Source of the DNA: Chitinophagaceae bacterium
GTDB lineage: Bacteria > Bacteroidota > Bacteroidia > Chitinophagales > Chitinophagaceae
Direction of reading: 5' to 3'
Length of the DNA stretch: 47,838 bases
Assembly: GCA_947381435.1 (NCBI GenBank)
Contig: CANCVE010000023.1
Location: 1 to 47,838 of the forward strand
The notes under the pieces were generated by a model. That model was not told the DNA's origin and searched no databases. It saw only the letters and a list, made by a program, of their open reading frames with translations. Position 1 is the stretch's first letter, and every line of letters starts with the position of its first letter. A program made the position numbers and the translations under genes. Shown here piece after piece: positions 1-6,911 of this stretch.

Positions 1-1
1 A

Positions 2-67
2 ATATCAGCTTTGCTTGAGCCGAAATTAAACTTAGAAGCCTATCATAATCTGACTGTAATATCGTAA
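2..67 (+). CDS. Possible 3' end of an unidentified gene cut by the window edge
   Basis: One frame is open from the window edge to a TAA at 65-67 and gives about 21 residues with an ordinary composition (contains LLEPKLNLEAYHNLT). The fragment is too short to assign a family. It is listed only because the stretch after it, up to 466, is clearly non-coding; a chance open frame is equally possible. Confidence 0.2.
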   Translation: MSALLEPKLNLEAYHNLTVIS

Positions 68-228
68 TTGTTGCTGCTATAAACTATAAACGATAAATTA
101 GAACTAATATTGGATAGTTGGTAAAGTATTTATACTTGAGTAGTTACAAATGATTAATTGCCTTGATTCCAAAAAATTTAATTAATGGTGCTTCCCACCG
201 TTTAGTAATGCCCCTTAATACCATTTTC

Positions 229-428
229 AGCCTCCTAAATATTATTATTAGCCTCCTAAATATTATTTTTAGCCTCCTAAATATTATTTTTAGCCTCCTA
301 AAAGTCATCTCTAGCCTCCTAAAAGTCATCTCTAGCCTCCTAAAAGTTATCTCCAGCCTCCTAAATATTATTTCTAGCCTCCTAAAAGTCATTTCTAGCC
401 TCCTAAAAATCACTTCTAGCCCTGCTAA
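229..428. repeat. 21-nt tandem array 1 (about 9.5 units)
   Basis: Unit starts fall at 229, 250, 271, 292, 313, 334, 355, 376, 397 and 418, an exact 21-nt period. Each unit begins with the constant AGCCTCCTAAA and ends in about ten variable A/T-rich bases; the last unit is degenerate. Because 21 is a multiple of three, both strands are open across the array and would encode heptad peptides (FRRLEMT-like on the minus strand), which I treat as a by-product. The array fills most of the gene-free stretch 68-466 before the sigma factor gene; the rest of that stretch shows nothing recognisable apart from the palindrome at 438-463. Confidence 0.93.
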
Positions 429-437
429 AGGTTGCTA

Positions 438-463
438 CTTTCTTAATATTTATTTTAAGAAAG
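438..463. promoter_or_regulatory. Palindrome immediately before the sigma factor start
   Basis: CTTTCTTAA (438-446) and TTAAGAAAG (455-463) are perfect inverted repeats separated by eight A/T bases, ending three bases before the ATG at 467. It could be an operator for autoregulation or a hairpin that covers the translation start. The function is inferred from position only. Confidence 0.5.
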
Positions 464-466
464 ATT

Positions 467-1066
467 ATGGAAAATGATGGCAAAAGTTATCTTTATCATG
501 TGCCAGCAAATAAATACGACGATATTACAGACGAAGAACTGCTTTCGAACTATCTTTCGGATGGAGAAAGCAAGTGGATTGGATCCTTATTGCAGCGATA
601 TACCCTGCTACTTTTTGGGGTGTGCATGAAGTATTTAAAAGATGAGGCAGCAGCACAAGACGCCGTACAACAGATATTTTTGAAGTCAATAACGGAACTA
701 AAGAAGTACAAGGTCACTTATTTTAAAAGTTGGTTGTATATGGTAGCTAAAAACCATTGTTTATTGTTGCTGCGCAATCATAACCGTACCATAACCATTG
801 AAGATAACCTCTCCATAGAAAATGAGGAAACTGATTATTTTGCCTTACATCACAACGAAAAAACACTAACTGCTATTGAAGAATGTTTGCCATTATTGAA
901 CTCGGAACAGAAAGTATGTATTACTCTTTTTTATTTAGAAAAGAAAAGTTATCAAAACATTTGCGATGCCACAGGATATAGTACTTTGCAGGTGAAGAGT
1001 TACATACAGAATGGAAAGCGTAACCTGAAGATTTTGGTAGAGAAACATTTAAAGCAACAACTATGA
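467..1066 (+). CDS. ECF-type RNA polymerase sigma factor (sigma-70 family)
   Basis: This 199-residue protein has the two-domain layout of ECF sigma factors. Region 2 lies at about residues 40-105 (DEAAAQDAVQQIFLKSI, then the FKSWLYMVAKNHC segment that corresponds to promoter -10 recognition). Region 4 lies at about 138-190, with a helix-turn-helix (SYQNICDATGYSTLQVKSYI) that would read the -35/-33 element. There is no sigma region 3, as expected for ECFs. The stop overlaps the start of the next gene in an ATGA, so the two are translationally coupled and the partner is probably its anti-sigma factor. A 21-nt array and a palindrome lie just upstream. The regulon is unknown. Confidence 0.9.
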   Translation: MENDGKSYLYHVPANKYDDITDEELLSNYLSDGESKWIGSLLQRYTLLLFGVCMKYLKDEAAAQDAVQQIFLKSITELKKYKVTYFKSWLYMVAKNHCLLLLRNHNRTITIEDNLSIENEETDYFALHHNEKTLTAIEECLPLLNSEQKVCITLFYLEKKSYQNICDATGYSTLQVKSYIQNGKRNLKILVEKHLKQQL

Positions 1067-1422
1067 TTAACATCAAAAATATATTTCCGGAGGGAGAAGA
1101 AGAATTTACGGACGATGATTATCTGCATTATATAAATGAGAATCTATCGCCAGAAGAAGCACACCGTTTAGAAAAAGAAATGCTAGAAGATGGATTTGTA
1201 AATGATGCAATGGAAGGTTTATCATCCATCAAAAACAAAGAATCTATTGAGACATCGGTAGAAAATTTAAACAGACAACTCAACAAAATAGTACAAACAA
1301 GGATAGAAAAAAAGCGAAAACGCAAGATACCTTCCAATCAGTGGGCGATTATTGCGGTTGGCATTACCCTTTTTATTGCTATAATTTCATACTATATCAT
1401 TCACTTAAATGGAGCCAATTAA
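1063..1422 (+). CDS. Membrane-anchored anti-sigma-factor-like protein
   Basis: This 119-residue protein has an acidic helical N-terminal part (residues 15-50, including DDDYLHYINENLSPEEAHRLEKEM), a basic stretch at 80-90 and one transmembrane helix at about 94-114 with a very short exterior tail. That is the topology of small Bacteroidota anti-sigma proteins, which hold an ECF sigma at the inner membrane. No HxxxCxxC zinc motif is visible, so it is not a classical ZAS protein. The four-base overlap with the sigma gene and the terminator directly after it make a two-gene operon. The role is inferred from context and topology. Confidence 0.65.
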   Translation: MINIKNIFPEGEEEFTDDDYLHYINENLSPEEAHRLEKEMLEDGFVNDAMEGLSSIKNKESIETSVENLNRQLNKIVQTRIEKKRKRKIPSNQWAIIAVGITLFIAIISYYIIHLNGAN

Positions 1423-1432
1423 TTTTGAAACA

Positions 1433-1502
1433 TAAAACGAGAGGAACGACAATCGTAAGTTAGGAATGCCTAAAACTAGCGATTGTCGTTCCTATCGTTT
1501 TA
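1433..1502. terminator. Bidirectional terminator between convergent genes
   Basis: Arms at about 1433-1455 and 1480-1502 (core GGAACGACAATCG and its complement) pair over some 22 bases with one mismatch, and T-runs follow on the plus strand. The loop contains a smaller stem (TTAGG/CCTAA at 1460-1473). It separates the sigma operon (+) from the glycosyltransferase gene (-). Confidence 0.8.
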
Positions 1503-1547
1503 CGTTTTTTGTTTTATACTTACACCTTAAAACTTAGAACGTACAAC

Positions 1548-2687
1548 TCAGTTAACCAACCCAATAATAGTATCCGCCAATACTTTCCAGCTATACTTTT
1601 GTTTTTCGGTATGCAAATAGGGCAAAAAGTGTTCTTGCCCTATATAGTATAGTTCTTGTATCTTGGCGGCAATAGCTTCAGGATTAGGTTCTGCCACCAA
1701 GCCAACTTTTCCATCGGGCACCAATGACGGCAATCCGCCAACATTAGTAACCAACATGGGTTTCTCGAAGTGATAGGCCAACGGTGTAACACCACTTTGT
1801 GTAGCATTGCGATAAGGCTGAATAACAAAGTCGGCAGCACTAAGGTAAAATCTCACCTCACTATCAGAGATGAAATCAGTTCGCAATATTAGTTGGTCGG
1901 CAATATCTAGCTCTTTAATTAAATCATCATATTGCTGTTTGTCTTCGTAATATTCGCCAGCCACCAATAGTTTGCATCCCACAAACAAGCCTTTCTGCTG
2001 TTGCTCCTTCAATACTTTCATGGCTTGTAACAGCAAGTCGAGTCCTTTATATTTTCTAATAAATCCAAAGAATAAAATAATGTTCTCCTTTTCAGGAATA
2101 CCTAAATGTTTTCTTGCGTCATTACTTGGAATGGCTTCACCAAAATTGTCATACAATGGATGAATGATTTGTTTGGATGGTTTTGTAGTAAATGTTTTTA
2201 AATCGGCCAATACCTTTTCGCTCATGGTAACAAAGGCATCCATTGGCTTAAAGCAGTATTTTGTAAATTGCTTATCTCCCGGTCGCTTCTCGTGAGGAAT
2301 AACATTATCGGCAATGCAAACTAATTTGGTAATGCCATTAGCTTTTGCGCAACGAAGAATTGTGCCCAAACAAGGCCCCATGAAAGGCAACCAATAGCGA
2401 ATAACGATGATGGCGGGTTTTAATTTCCGCAATTCATTGCCCACTAAAAGCCAATTAAAAGGATTAACTGAGTTAATGCAAACTTTAATATTAATATCTG
2501 TGGGCTTCGGCTCCGAAGAATACTGTGTGGTGCCTGGAAACAAAAAGCCAGGATATTGCAATGAGAAGGTGTAAATGGTAGCATCATATCCTTGCTGCTG
2601 AAACTGACGAGCCAAGCGTTCATCAAAAGAAGCCAATCCTCCACGCAAAGGATGCGCTGGACCAATTATAATAACTTTTTGTTTCAT
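1548..2687 (-). CDS. GT4-family glycosyltransferase
   Basis: This 379-residue protein is a GT-B fold enzyme that would transfer a sugar from a nucleotide-sugar donor, probably for a surface polysaccharide. The N-terminus has a nucleotide-fold start followed by the glycine-rich acceptor loop (GPAHPLRGGLASFDERLA, residues 9-26). The linker to the second lobe leads into ILFFGFIRKYKGLDLLLQAM, and the C-terminal donor site contains the family pattern GVTPLAYHFEKPMLVTNVGG followed by VPDGKVGLVAEP. The usual ExxxxxxxE is degenerate here. The start ATG is three bases after the stop of the PIN toxin gene, so the two are probably co-transcribed. The exact sugar cannot be told. Confidence 0.85.
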   Translation of the reverse strand: MKQKVIIIGPAHPLRGGLASFDERLARQFQQQGYDATIYTFSLQYPGFLFPGTTQYSSEPKPTDINIKVCINSVNPFNWLLVGNELRKLKPAIIVIRYWLPFMGPCLGTILRCAKANGITKLVCIADNVIPHEKRPGDKQFTKYCFKPMDAFVTMSEKVLADLKTFTTKPSKQIIHPLYDNFGEAIPSNDARKHLGIPEKENIILFFGFIRKYKGLDLLLQAMKVLKEQQQKGLFVGCKLLVAGEYYEDKQQYDDLIKELDIADQLILRTDFISDSEVRFYLSAADFVIQPYRNATQSGVTPLAYHFEKPMLVTNVGGLPSLVPDGKVGLVAEPNPEAIAAKIQELYYIGQEHFLPYLHTEKQKYSWKVLADTIIGLVN

Positions 2688-2690
2688 TTA

Positions 2691-3101
2691 TTAGTTACTG
2701 GGTGGTATAATTAATTCTAAACCATCAATGTTTATAAAATGCTTGGCATTCATAGTTGCAAAAGGCTCTTTATAATGTAATGCAGTTGCTGCAATACCAA
2801 GATCACGAAAGTCAATTGATTTTCTTTTTAGCTTTAAGGCTCGCTCTATAAGAATGGAAGTAAAAACTAATGGAGAAGTAAAAGGAACAATTACTATATT
2901 AATAAAAAAGTCATCCCAAAAGACTTTTCTTATGGTATCGGCACCTATGTAAACCTCATATTGAGTGATGACAGATACCGAAAACAGTTCGTAGTCTTTT
3001 AATAAGGAATTGAAAAAGGATTTTTCTTTATTGACTTTCCTGTAGAAATCAATTAGCACAGATGAATCCAAGTAAACTAGTCTGTTATCTTCTTTATCCA
3101 C
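2691..3101 (-). CDS. PIN-domain ribonuclease toxin, VapC-like
   Basis: This 136-residue protein fits a single PIN domain, a Mg-dependent RNase fold. Acidic residues sit in the expected places: D12 (YLDSSVLIDFY), E49 (ITQYEVYIG), D97/D100 (SIDFRDLGIAATA), then the conserved FATMNAKHF strand near the C-terminus. The chosen start is a GTG at 3101, because the fold begins only a few residues later (LVYLDSS) and no ATG lies between. The gene overlaps the small upstream ORF by 25 bases, the usual layout for an antitoxin-toxin pair. It lies inside a glycosyltransferase cluster, so it was probably inserted there. Confidence 0.85.
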   Translation of the reverse strand: MDKEDNRLVYLDSSVLIDFYRKVNKEKSFFNSLLKDYELFSVSVITQYEVYIGADTIRKVFWDDFFINIVIVPFTSPLVFTSILIERALKLKRKSIDFRDLGIAATALHYKEPFATMNAKHFINIDGLELIIPPSN

Positions 3102-3241
3102 GGAAATCTCTTTTTATATTGTTCAATTTCTGTTGCCGTCATTACTGGACTATTCAGAACAAATTCCTGAAATACTTTCTGCTTTTTAGTCAATTTCCTC
3201 TTAATACCAGAGGGTTTGAAAATTGTTACGGTTGCTCCCAT
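3077..3241 (-). CDS. Small antitoxin candidate for the PIN toxin
   Basis: An ATG at 3241 opens a 54-residue ORF (starting MGATVTIFKPSGIKRKLTKK) that ends in TAG at 3077-3079, inside the toxin gene in another frame. It is basic and rich in lysine, with a short glutamine/isoleucine-rich helix at the end (MTATEIEQYKKRF), fitting a small DNA-binding or toxin-wrapping antitoxin. No antitoxin family is recognisable by eye. The assignment rests on the size, the overlap and the position directly before a PIN gene. Confidence 0.6.
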   Translation of the reverse strand: MGATVTIFKPSGIKRKLTKKQKVFQEFVLNSPVMTATEIEQYKKRFPWIKKITD

Positions 3242-3289
3242 TTTATTTCGTGTTATTACAAAGAAACAACTAATCCTCTTAGTTAAAAA

Positions 3290-4237
3290 CTATTGTTCTA
3301 TTCCCAATCTATCTTCTATTAAGTAATTATTCCGCTCGCTGCTATTTCTAGACACCAACTCTGCAATAAAGCCAGTAAGGAACAACTGGATACCAATCAC
3401 CATTACGGTTAACCCAATGTAAAATGCTGGTTTGTTGGTTAACGAAAAGGCCGTGTCTAAAATTTTATGAATAGAAAGATAAACGCTCGCAACAAATCCA
3501 ATCATAAAGCAAAGTGTACCATACAAACCGAAGAAGTGCATGGGCCGTTTGCCAAACTTATTTAAAAAGGTAATGGTAGTGAGATCAAGAAATCCATTGA
3601 TGAATCTTTCCCAGCCAAATTTAGTTACGCCATACTTTCTTGCACGATGTTCAACCACCTTTTCTCCTATCTTTCTAAAACCGGCCCATTTTGCGAGTAC
3701 TGGAATGTAGCGGTGCATCTCTCCAAAAACTTCAATACTCTTTACTACTTTTCTTTTGTAGGCCTTTAGTCCACAGTTAAAATCATTAAGCTTTATACCA
3801 GAACTAGCCCGTGCAGCTGCATTAAACAACTTTGAAGGAAGATTTTTAGTTAATGCATTATCAAAACGTTTTTGTTTCCATCCGCTCACCAAATCATATC
3901 CATCTTCCAAAATCATTCTTCTTAGTTCGGGTATTTCATCAGGGCTATCTTGCATATCGGCATCCATTGTAACGATTACATCGCCTTTAGAAGCTTTAAA
4001 CCCTTCATTCAAAGCCGCACTTTTGCCATAATTCCGTTGAAAACGTATTCCTTTCAGATTAGTATTCTTTCTTGATAATTGTTTTATTACTTCCCAACTA
4101 TCGTCCGTACTACCATCATCCATCAGTATAACTTCGTAAGAATACCCGTTTGCATCCATTACCCTTTCAATCCAAGCGCACAACTCTGGCAAAGATTCTT
4201 CTTCGTTCAATAAAGGGATTATAATTGATAAATCCAT
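3290..4237 (-). CDS. GT2 glycosyltransferase, polyprenyl-phosphate sugar transferase type (DPM1/ArnC-like)
   Basis: This 315-residue enzyme would move a sugar from a nucleotide donor to a polyprenyl phosphate on the inner face of the membrane. The GT-A domain shows the opening LSIIIPLLNEEESLPEL, the DDGSTDDSW nucleotide loop (residues 40-48) and the metal-binding DADMQDSPDEIPEL (92-105). The C-terminus carries two transmembrane helices (about 234-256 and 269-294), as in the ArnC/GtrB branch. It follows DUF4199 (25-base gap) in the same direction, and the toxin-antitoxin pair follows it. The sugar donor is unknown. Confidence 0.88.
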   Translation of the reverse strand: MDLSIIIPLLNEEESLPELCAWIERVMDANGYSYEVILMDDGSTDDSWEVIKQLSRKNTNLKGIRFQRNYGKSAALNEGFKASKGDVIVTMDADMQDSPDEIPELRRMILEDGYDLVSGWKQKRFDNALTKNLPSKLFNAAARASSGIKLNDFNCGLKAYKRKVVKSIEVFGEMHRYIPVLAKWAGFRKIGEKVVEHRARKYGVTKFGWERFINGFLDLTTITFLNKFGKRPMHFFGLYGTLCFMIGFVASVYLSIHKILDTAFSLTNKPAFYIGLTVMVIGIQLFLTGFIAELVSRNSSERNNYLIEDRLGIEQ

Positions 4238-4262
4238 GAAAGATTTCTTTTATTTTGAGAAA

Positions 4263-4769
4263 CTATTTCTTATTTGTTCCAGTAACTAGTTTAATGATTG
4301 CACCAATGGCCGCACCAACAATCCCAACAGCCAAATTATACATAACCACACTAGATAGCGTACTTATTCTAATCACTTTGATTGCCATTTCCTTGTTTTG
4401 CGCAACTTTTGCCGCATCAAATCCATTTGTCTTTTGTGCTAGTAAAATACTCTGATTATATATATCAGTAACATAGCCAGGAAAAAATAAGTAAAGAGAC
4501 AAGATGGTGTACAAAAACAAAATGCAGGCTGTAACTACCGAAACTTTGAAGCCATAGCCAAATAAATTGCTGAAAGTAATAGCCTCTTCAGGATTGCTTT
4601 TTTTTAGTTGAACAGCAACTACCACTCCTATTAGCAAAACGATACTATCTGCATATAGTACCCACGGCTGCATTTTTTGATGTGACAATTGTAAAACAAT
4701 GTCTATTATAACCAATAAAGCTGCTAGTACTAACCCGATATTTATATGTGCCTTTTGTTGCTCAGCCAT
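4263..4769 (-). CDS. DUF4199 family inner-membrane protein
   Basis: This 168-residue hydrophobic protein has four predicted transmembrane helices (about 11-28, 38-55, 73-100 and 137-160). The third helix is preceded by ITFSNLFGYGFKVS, and a polar segment between helices 3 and 4 carries YNQSILLAQKTNGFDAAKV. Layout and motifs match DUF4199, a Bacteroidota family of unknown function that is commonly encoded beside a GT2 enzyme and a dihydroorotase homologue, exactly as here. Confidence 0.8.
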   Translation of the reverse strand: MAEQQKAHINIGLVLAALLVIIDIVLQLSHQKMQPWVLYADSIVLLIGVVVAVQLKKSNPEEAITFSNLFGYGFKVSVVTACILFLYTILSLYLFFPGYVTDIYNQSILLAQKTNGFDAAKVAQNKEMAIKVIRISTLSSVVMYNLAVGIVGAAIGAIIKLVTGTNKK

Positions 4770-4840
4770 GTTTTAATTGATAGGTGATAATTTATAATTG
4801 ATAGCTATAATTATTATTTTGAACTATAAATTCTCAATTA

Positions 4841-6103
4841 TTAATTCTTATTCCATTTTCCTTTTGTGTAAACGCCCACTACCTTACCCGCCAAAGGAAC
4901 GTTAAAGAAGGCACTATTGGCAGATTTACTTTTGTTAATTTCTTTCGTTAAAGTAGAAATACCCTCTTTTGTAAACAATGTAATGTCGGCAATACCTCCT
5001 ATTTCTATACTATTATTTGATATATTAAAAAGCTTCCTCGCATTATTCCCTAATAAGTCGGCAAGCTTATTTACAGATAAATTATTAAGTAGTTGATTTA
5101 ATACTACAAAACTTGTTTGCAACCCAATCATGCCATTAGCTGCATATTCAAATTCGCATGTTTTGTTATCCCAATTCTGAGGTAAGTGATGGCTAGTTAT
5201 GCAGTCCACAACTCCATTTTCTACAGCATCCCTCAATGCCATCATATCGGTTCTGTTTCTCAGTGGTGGAGTAACCTTCAAGTTAGTATCATAGCTCACC
5301 ATGTCTTCATCACAATAGAATAGATGGTAAGGGGTTACACTACACGAAACTTGCAGCCCTTCGGCTTTTGCAGCAGCAATCAAAGCCACGCTTTCGGCAG
5401 TGGAAACGCCTGTAATGTGTAGTTTACTATTGGTATACCTTAATAAATCAAGATCTCTTTTAATAATTAAAATCTCTGATAAAGCAGGACTTCCTGGTAG
5501 ACCGAGTTGTGTTGATACGATTCCTTCTGTCATCAATCCAAAAGAGCCAATACTTTTATCAACAGGTAATTGAATGATTGTTCCATCGAAAGCAATGATG
5601 TATTGTAGGGCTTTCAATAGTAAGCCAGAAGACTGCACAGGATGTAAACCGTCCGAAAATGCAACTGCACCCGCTTTTTGCATTTCATACATTTCGGCTA
5701 AATCTTTTCCTTCAATATTCTTAGAAACAGCACCAATTGGATAAACATTTATTGGTAATTGTCTTGCTTTCTCTATTACATAACTTACTTGTGGCTTATT
5801 TTGAATGCTAGGCTTTGTATTAGGCACTACAAACACGTGAGAGAACCCTCCTGTCAAGGCTGCAGCGGCTCCTGACTCAATACTTTCTCTGTATTCAAAA
5901 CCTGGATCCGCAAAATCTGTAAATATATCCACCCATCCCTGCGAAACTGCTAGTCCTTCTATTTTCACTGTTTCATCGGCATCTTCCACTATTTCATCTG
6001 CTATTTCTTTGATGTTTCCATCTACTACGAGGATGTCTTTGGTTTGCTCGAAAAAGGTGGAATTTCTATCGGCAATCAATACTTTTTTAATCAGAAGCTT
6101 CAT
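4841..6103 (-). CDS. Dihydroorotase homologue with degenerate metal site (probably non-catalytic)
   Basis: This roughly 420-residue protein has an amidohydrolase TIM-barrel and class I dihydroorotase landmarks: PNTKPS, NLKVTPPLR and the C-terminal ANGMIGLQTS. The metal ligands are mostly gone: the HxH of the usual DxHxH strand reads DIFTDFADPG, the HAED motif reads QLPVDK, the H..H pair reads LHITG, and the catalytic DHAP reads SHHLP. It may be a structural subunit beside an active enzyme, like the PyrC' partner of aspartate transcarbamoylase, or may have a new role. The start is the ATG at 6103; the longer frame begins with TTG. Confidence 0.85.
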   Translation of the reverse strand: MKLLIKKVLIADRNSTFFEQTKDILVVDGNIKEIADEIVEDADETVKIEGLAVSQGWVDIFTDFADPGFEYRESIESGAAAALTGGFSHVFVVPNTKPSIQNKPQVSYVIEKARQLPINVYPIGAVSKNIEGKDLAEMYEMQKAGAVAFSDGLHPVQSSGLLLKALQYIIAFDGTIIQLPVDKSIGSFGLMTEGIVSTQLGLPGSPALSEILIIKRDLDLLRYTNSKLHITGVSTAESVALIAAAKAEGLQVSCSVTPYHLFYCDEDMVSYDTNLKVTPPLRNRTDMMALRDAVENGVVDCITSHHLPQNWDNKTCEFEYAANGMIGLQTSFVVLNQLLNNLSVNKLADLLGNNARKLFNISNNSIEIGGIADITLFTKEGISTLTKEINKSKSANSAFFNVPLAGKVVGVYTKGKWNKN

Positions 6104-6153
6104 GTATGTATCCAAAATTTAGTGCAAGATAAATGTAAAAGCTGATTGCAGCT

Positions 6154-6161
6154 TATATTTG
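6154..6161 (+). promoter_or_regulatory. -7 promoter element of tRNA-Pro
   Basis: TATATTTG is an exact match to the Bacteroidota TAnnTTTG element and lies 17 bases before the tRNA. No convincing -33 TTTG is visible at the usual spacing. A short inverted repeat (AAGCTG/CAGCTT) lies just upstream. Confidence 0.6.
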
Positions 6162-6177
6162 CTTTCCATTTGTAGTG

Positions 6178-6252
6178 CGGGACGTAGCGCAGTCCGGTTA
6201 GCGTACACGTCTGGGGGGCGTGAGGTCGCTGGTTCGAATCCAGTCGTCCCGA
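6178..6252 (+). tRNA. tRNA-Pro (anticodon GGG)
   Basis: A full cloverleaf can be drawn. The acceptor stem is CGGGACG with CGTCCCG, the D stem GCGC with GCGT, and the anticodon stem CACGT with GCGTG closes a seven-base loop CTGGGGG whose central anticodon is GGG. The T stem GCTGG with CCAGT encloses TTCGAAT, and the discriminator is A. CCA is not encoded. It would read CCC and CCU proline codons. Confidence 0.96.
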
Positions 6253-6264
6253 CTAAAAAGTAAG

Positions 6265-6295
6265 AGCTGTTTCGCAATAATGAAGCAGCTTTTTT
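6265..6295 (+). terminator. Rho-independent terminator of tRNA-Pro
   Basis: AGCTGTTTC (6265-6273) pairs with GAAGCAGCT (6282-6290) with one G-U pair, followed by a run of T, twelve bases after the tRNA end. Confidence 0.8.
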
Positions 6296-6390
6296 CGTTT
6301 ATCCAAATAAGAAAAAGCTGCCATCAACAACAAATTAAAGTAGAAATTTACAAGCCTCTTCAACTAATCATCTAAGTAAAAAAAACTCAA

Positions 6391-6640
6391 TTGATGTCAT
6401 ACGTCACGACGTTATTGGTCTAAAATCACTATTTATGTCGTACGAGACGACAACACGAATAAATTGAGCCAAATGGCGTCATACGTCACGACAACACGAG
6501 CAAATTGGGCCAAATGGCTTAGTACATCGCGACAACTTTAATCAATTGAGTCAAATGGCTTAGTACGTCACGACAACATGAGTCATTTGAGCCAATTTAT
6601 GTCATACGTCGCGAGACATGACGTAATTTGGCTCAATTAT
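6391..6640. repeat. 41-nt tandem array 2 (6 units, last one inverted)
   Basis: The motif ACGtcaCGAC recurs at 6401, 6442, 6483, 6524, 6565 and 6606, every spacing exactly 41. Between these lies a second block resembling AATTGAGCCAAATGG. At the right end GAGCC...GTCAT (6589-6605) is answered by ATGAC...GGCTC (6618-6634), so the array closes on an inverted copy that can fold as a hairpin. The array occupies the core of the gene-free stretch 6296-6885; the flanks show nothing further that I recognise. Confidence 0.9.
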
Positions 6641-6885
6641 AAAGTATTTCGGAAAATGTAGATTACAATTGAGCTAATTTGAATAATACTTATGCCAACA
6701 AGGCTGTTAAAATTTGTTACAGCTTTTAAATCATTGAAATGATTAATACATAATTTCTCTATTCTCCTATGGCTAGCTTTCTATCCTAGATAAGTTAATA
6801 TTTTGATAGTCTTACAGACACTTTTTTTGCTTTAACCCTTTCTGAAATTAGTTTATAAGTCATCATTCATTCCAAATCAATCTTC

Positions 6886-6893
6886 TAACTTTG
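6886..6893 (+). promoter_or_regulatory. -7 promoter element before the ARPP-1-like gene
   Basis: TAACTTTG matches TAnnTTTG exactly and lies 18 bases before the ATG at 6912. It overlaps the TTG at 6891 that would give the longest frame, which argues for the ATG as the true start. Confidence 0.6.
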
Positions 6894-6911
6894 TTCGTCA
6901 ATCTTGATTCA

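Noticed and set aside
6291-6890. An integrated element using tRNA-Pro as attachment site
   Set aside because: No integrase and no repeat of the tRNA 3' end were found downstream within the window.
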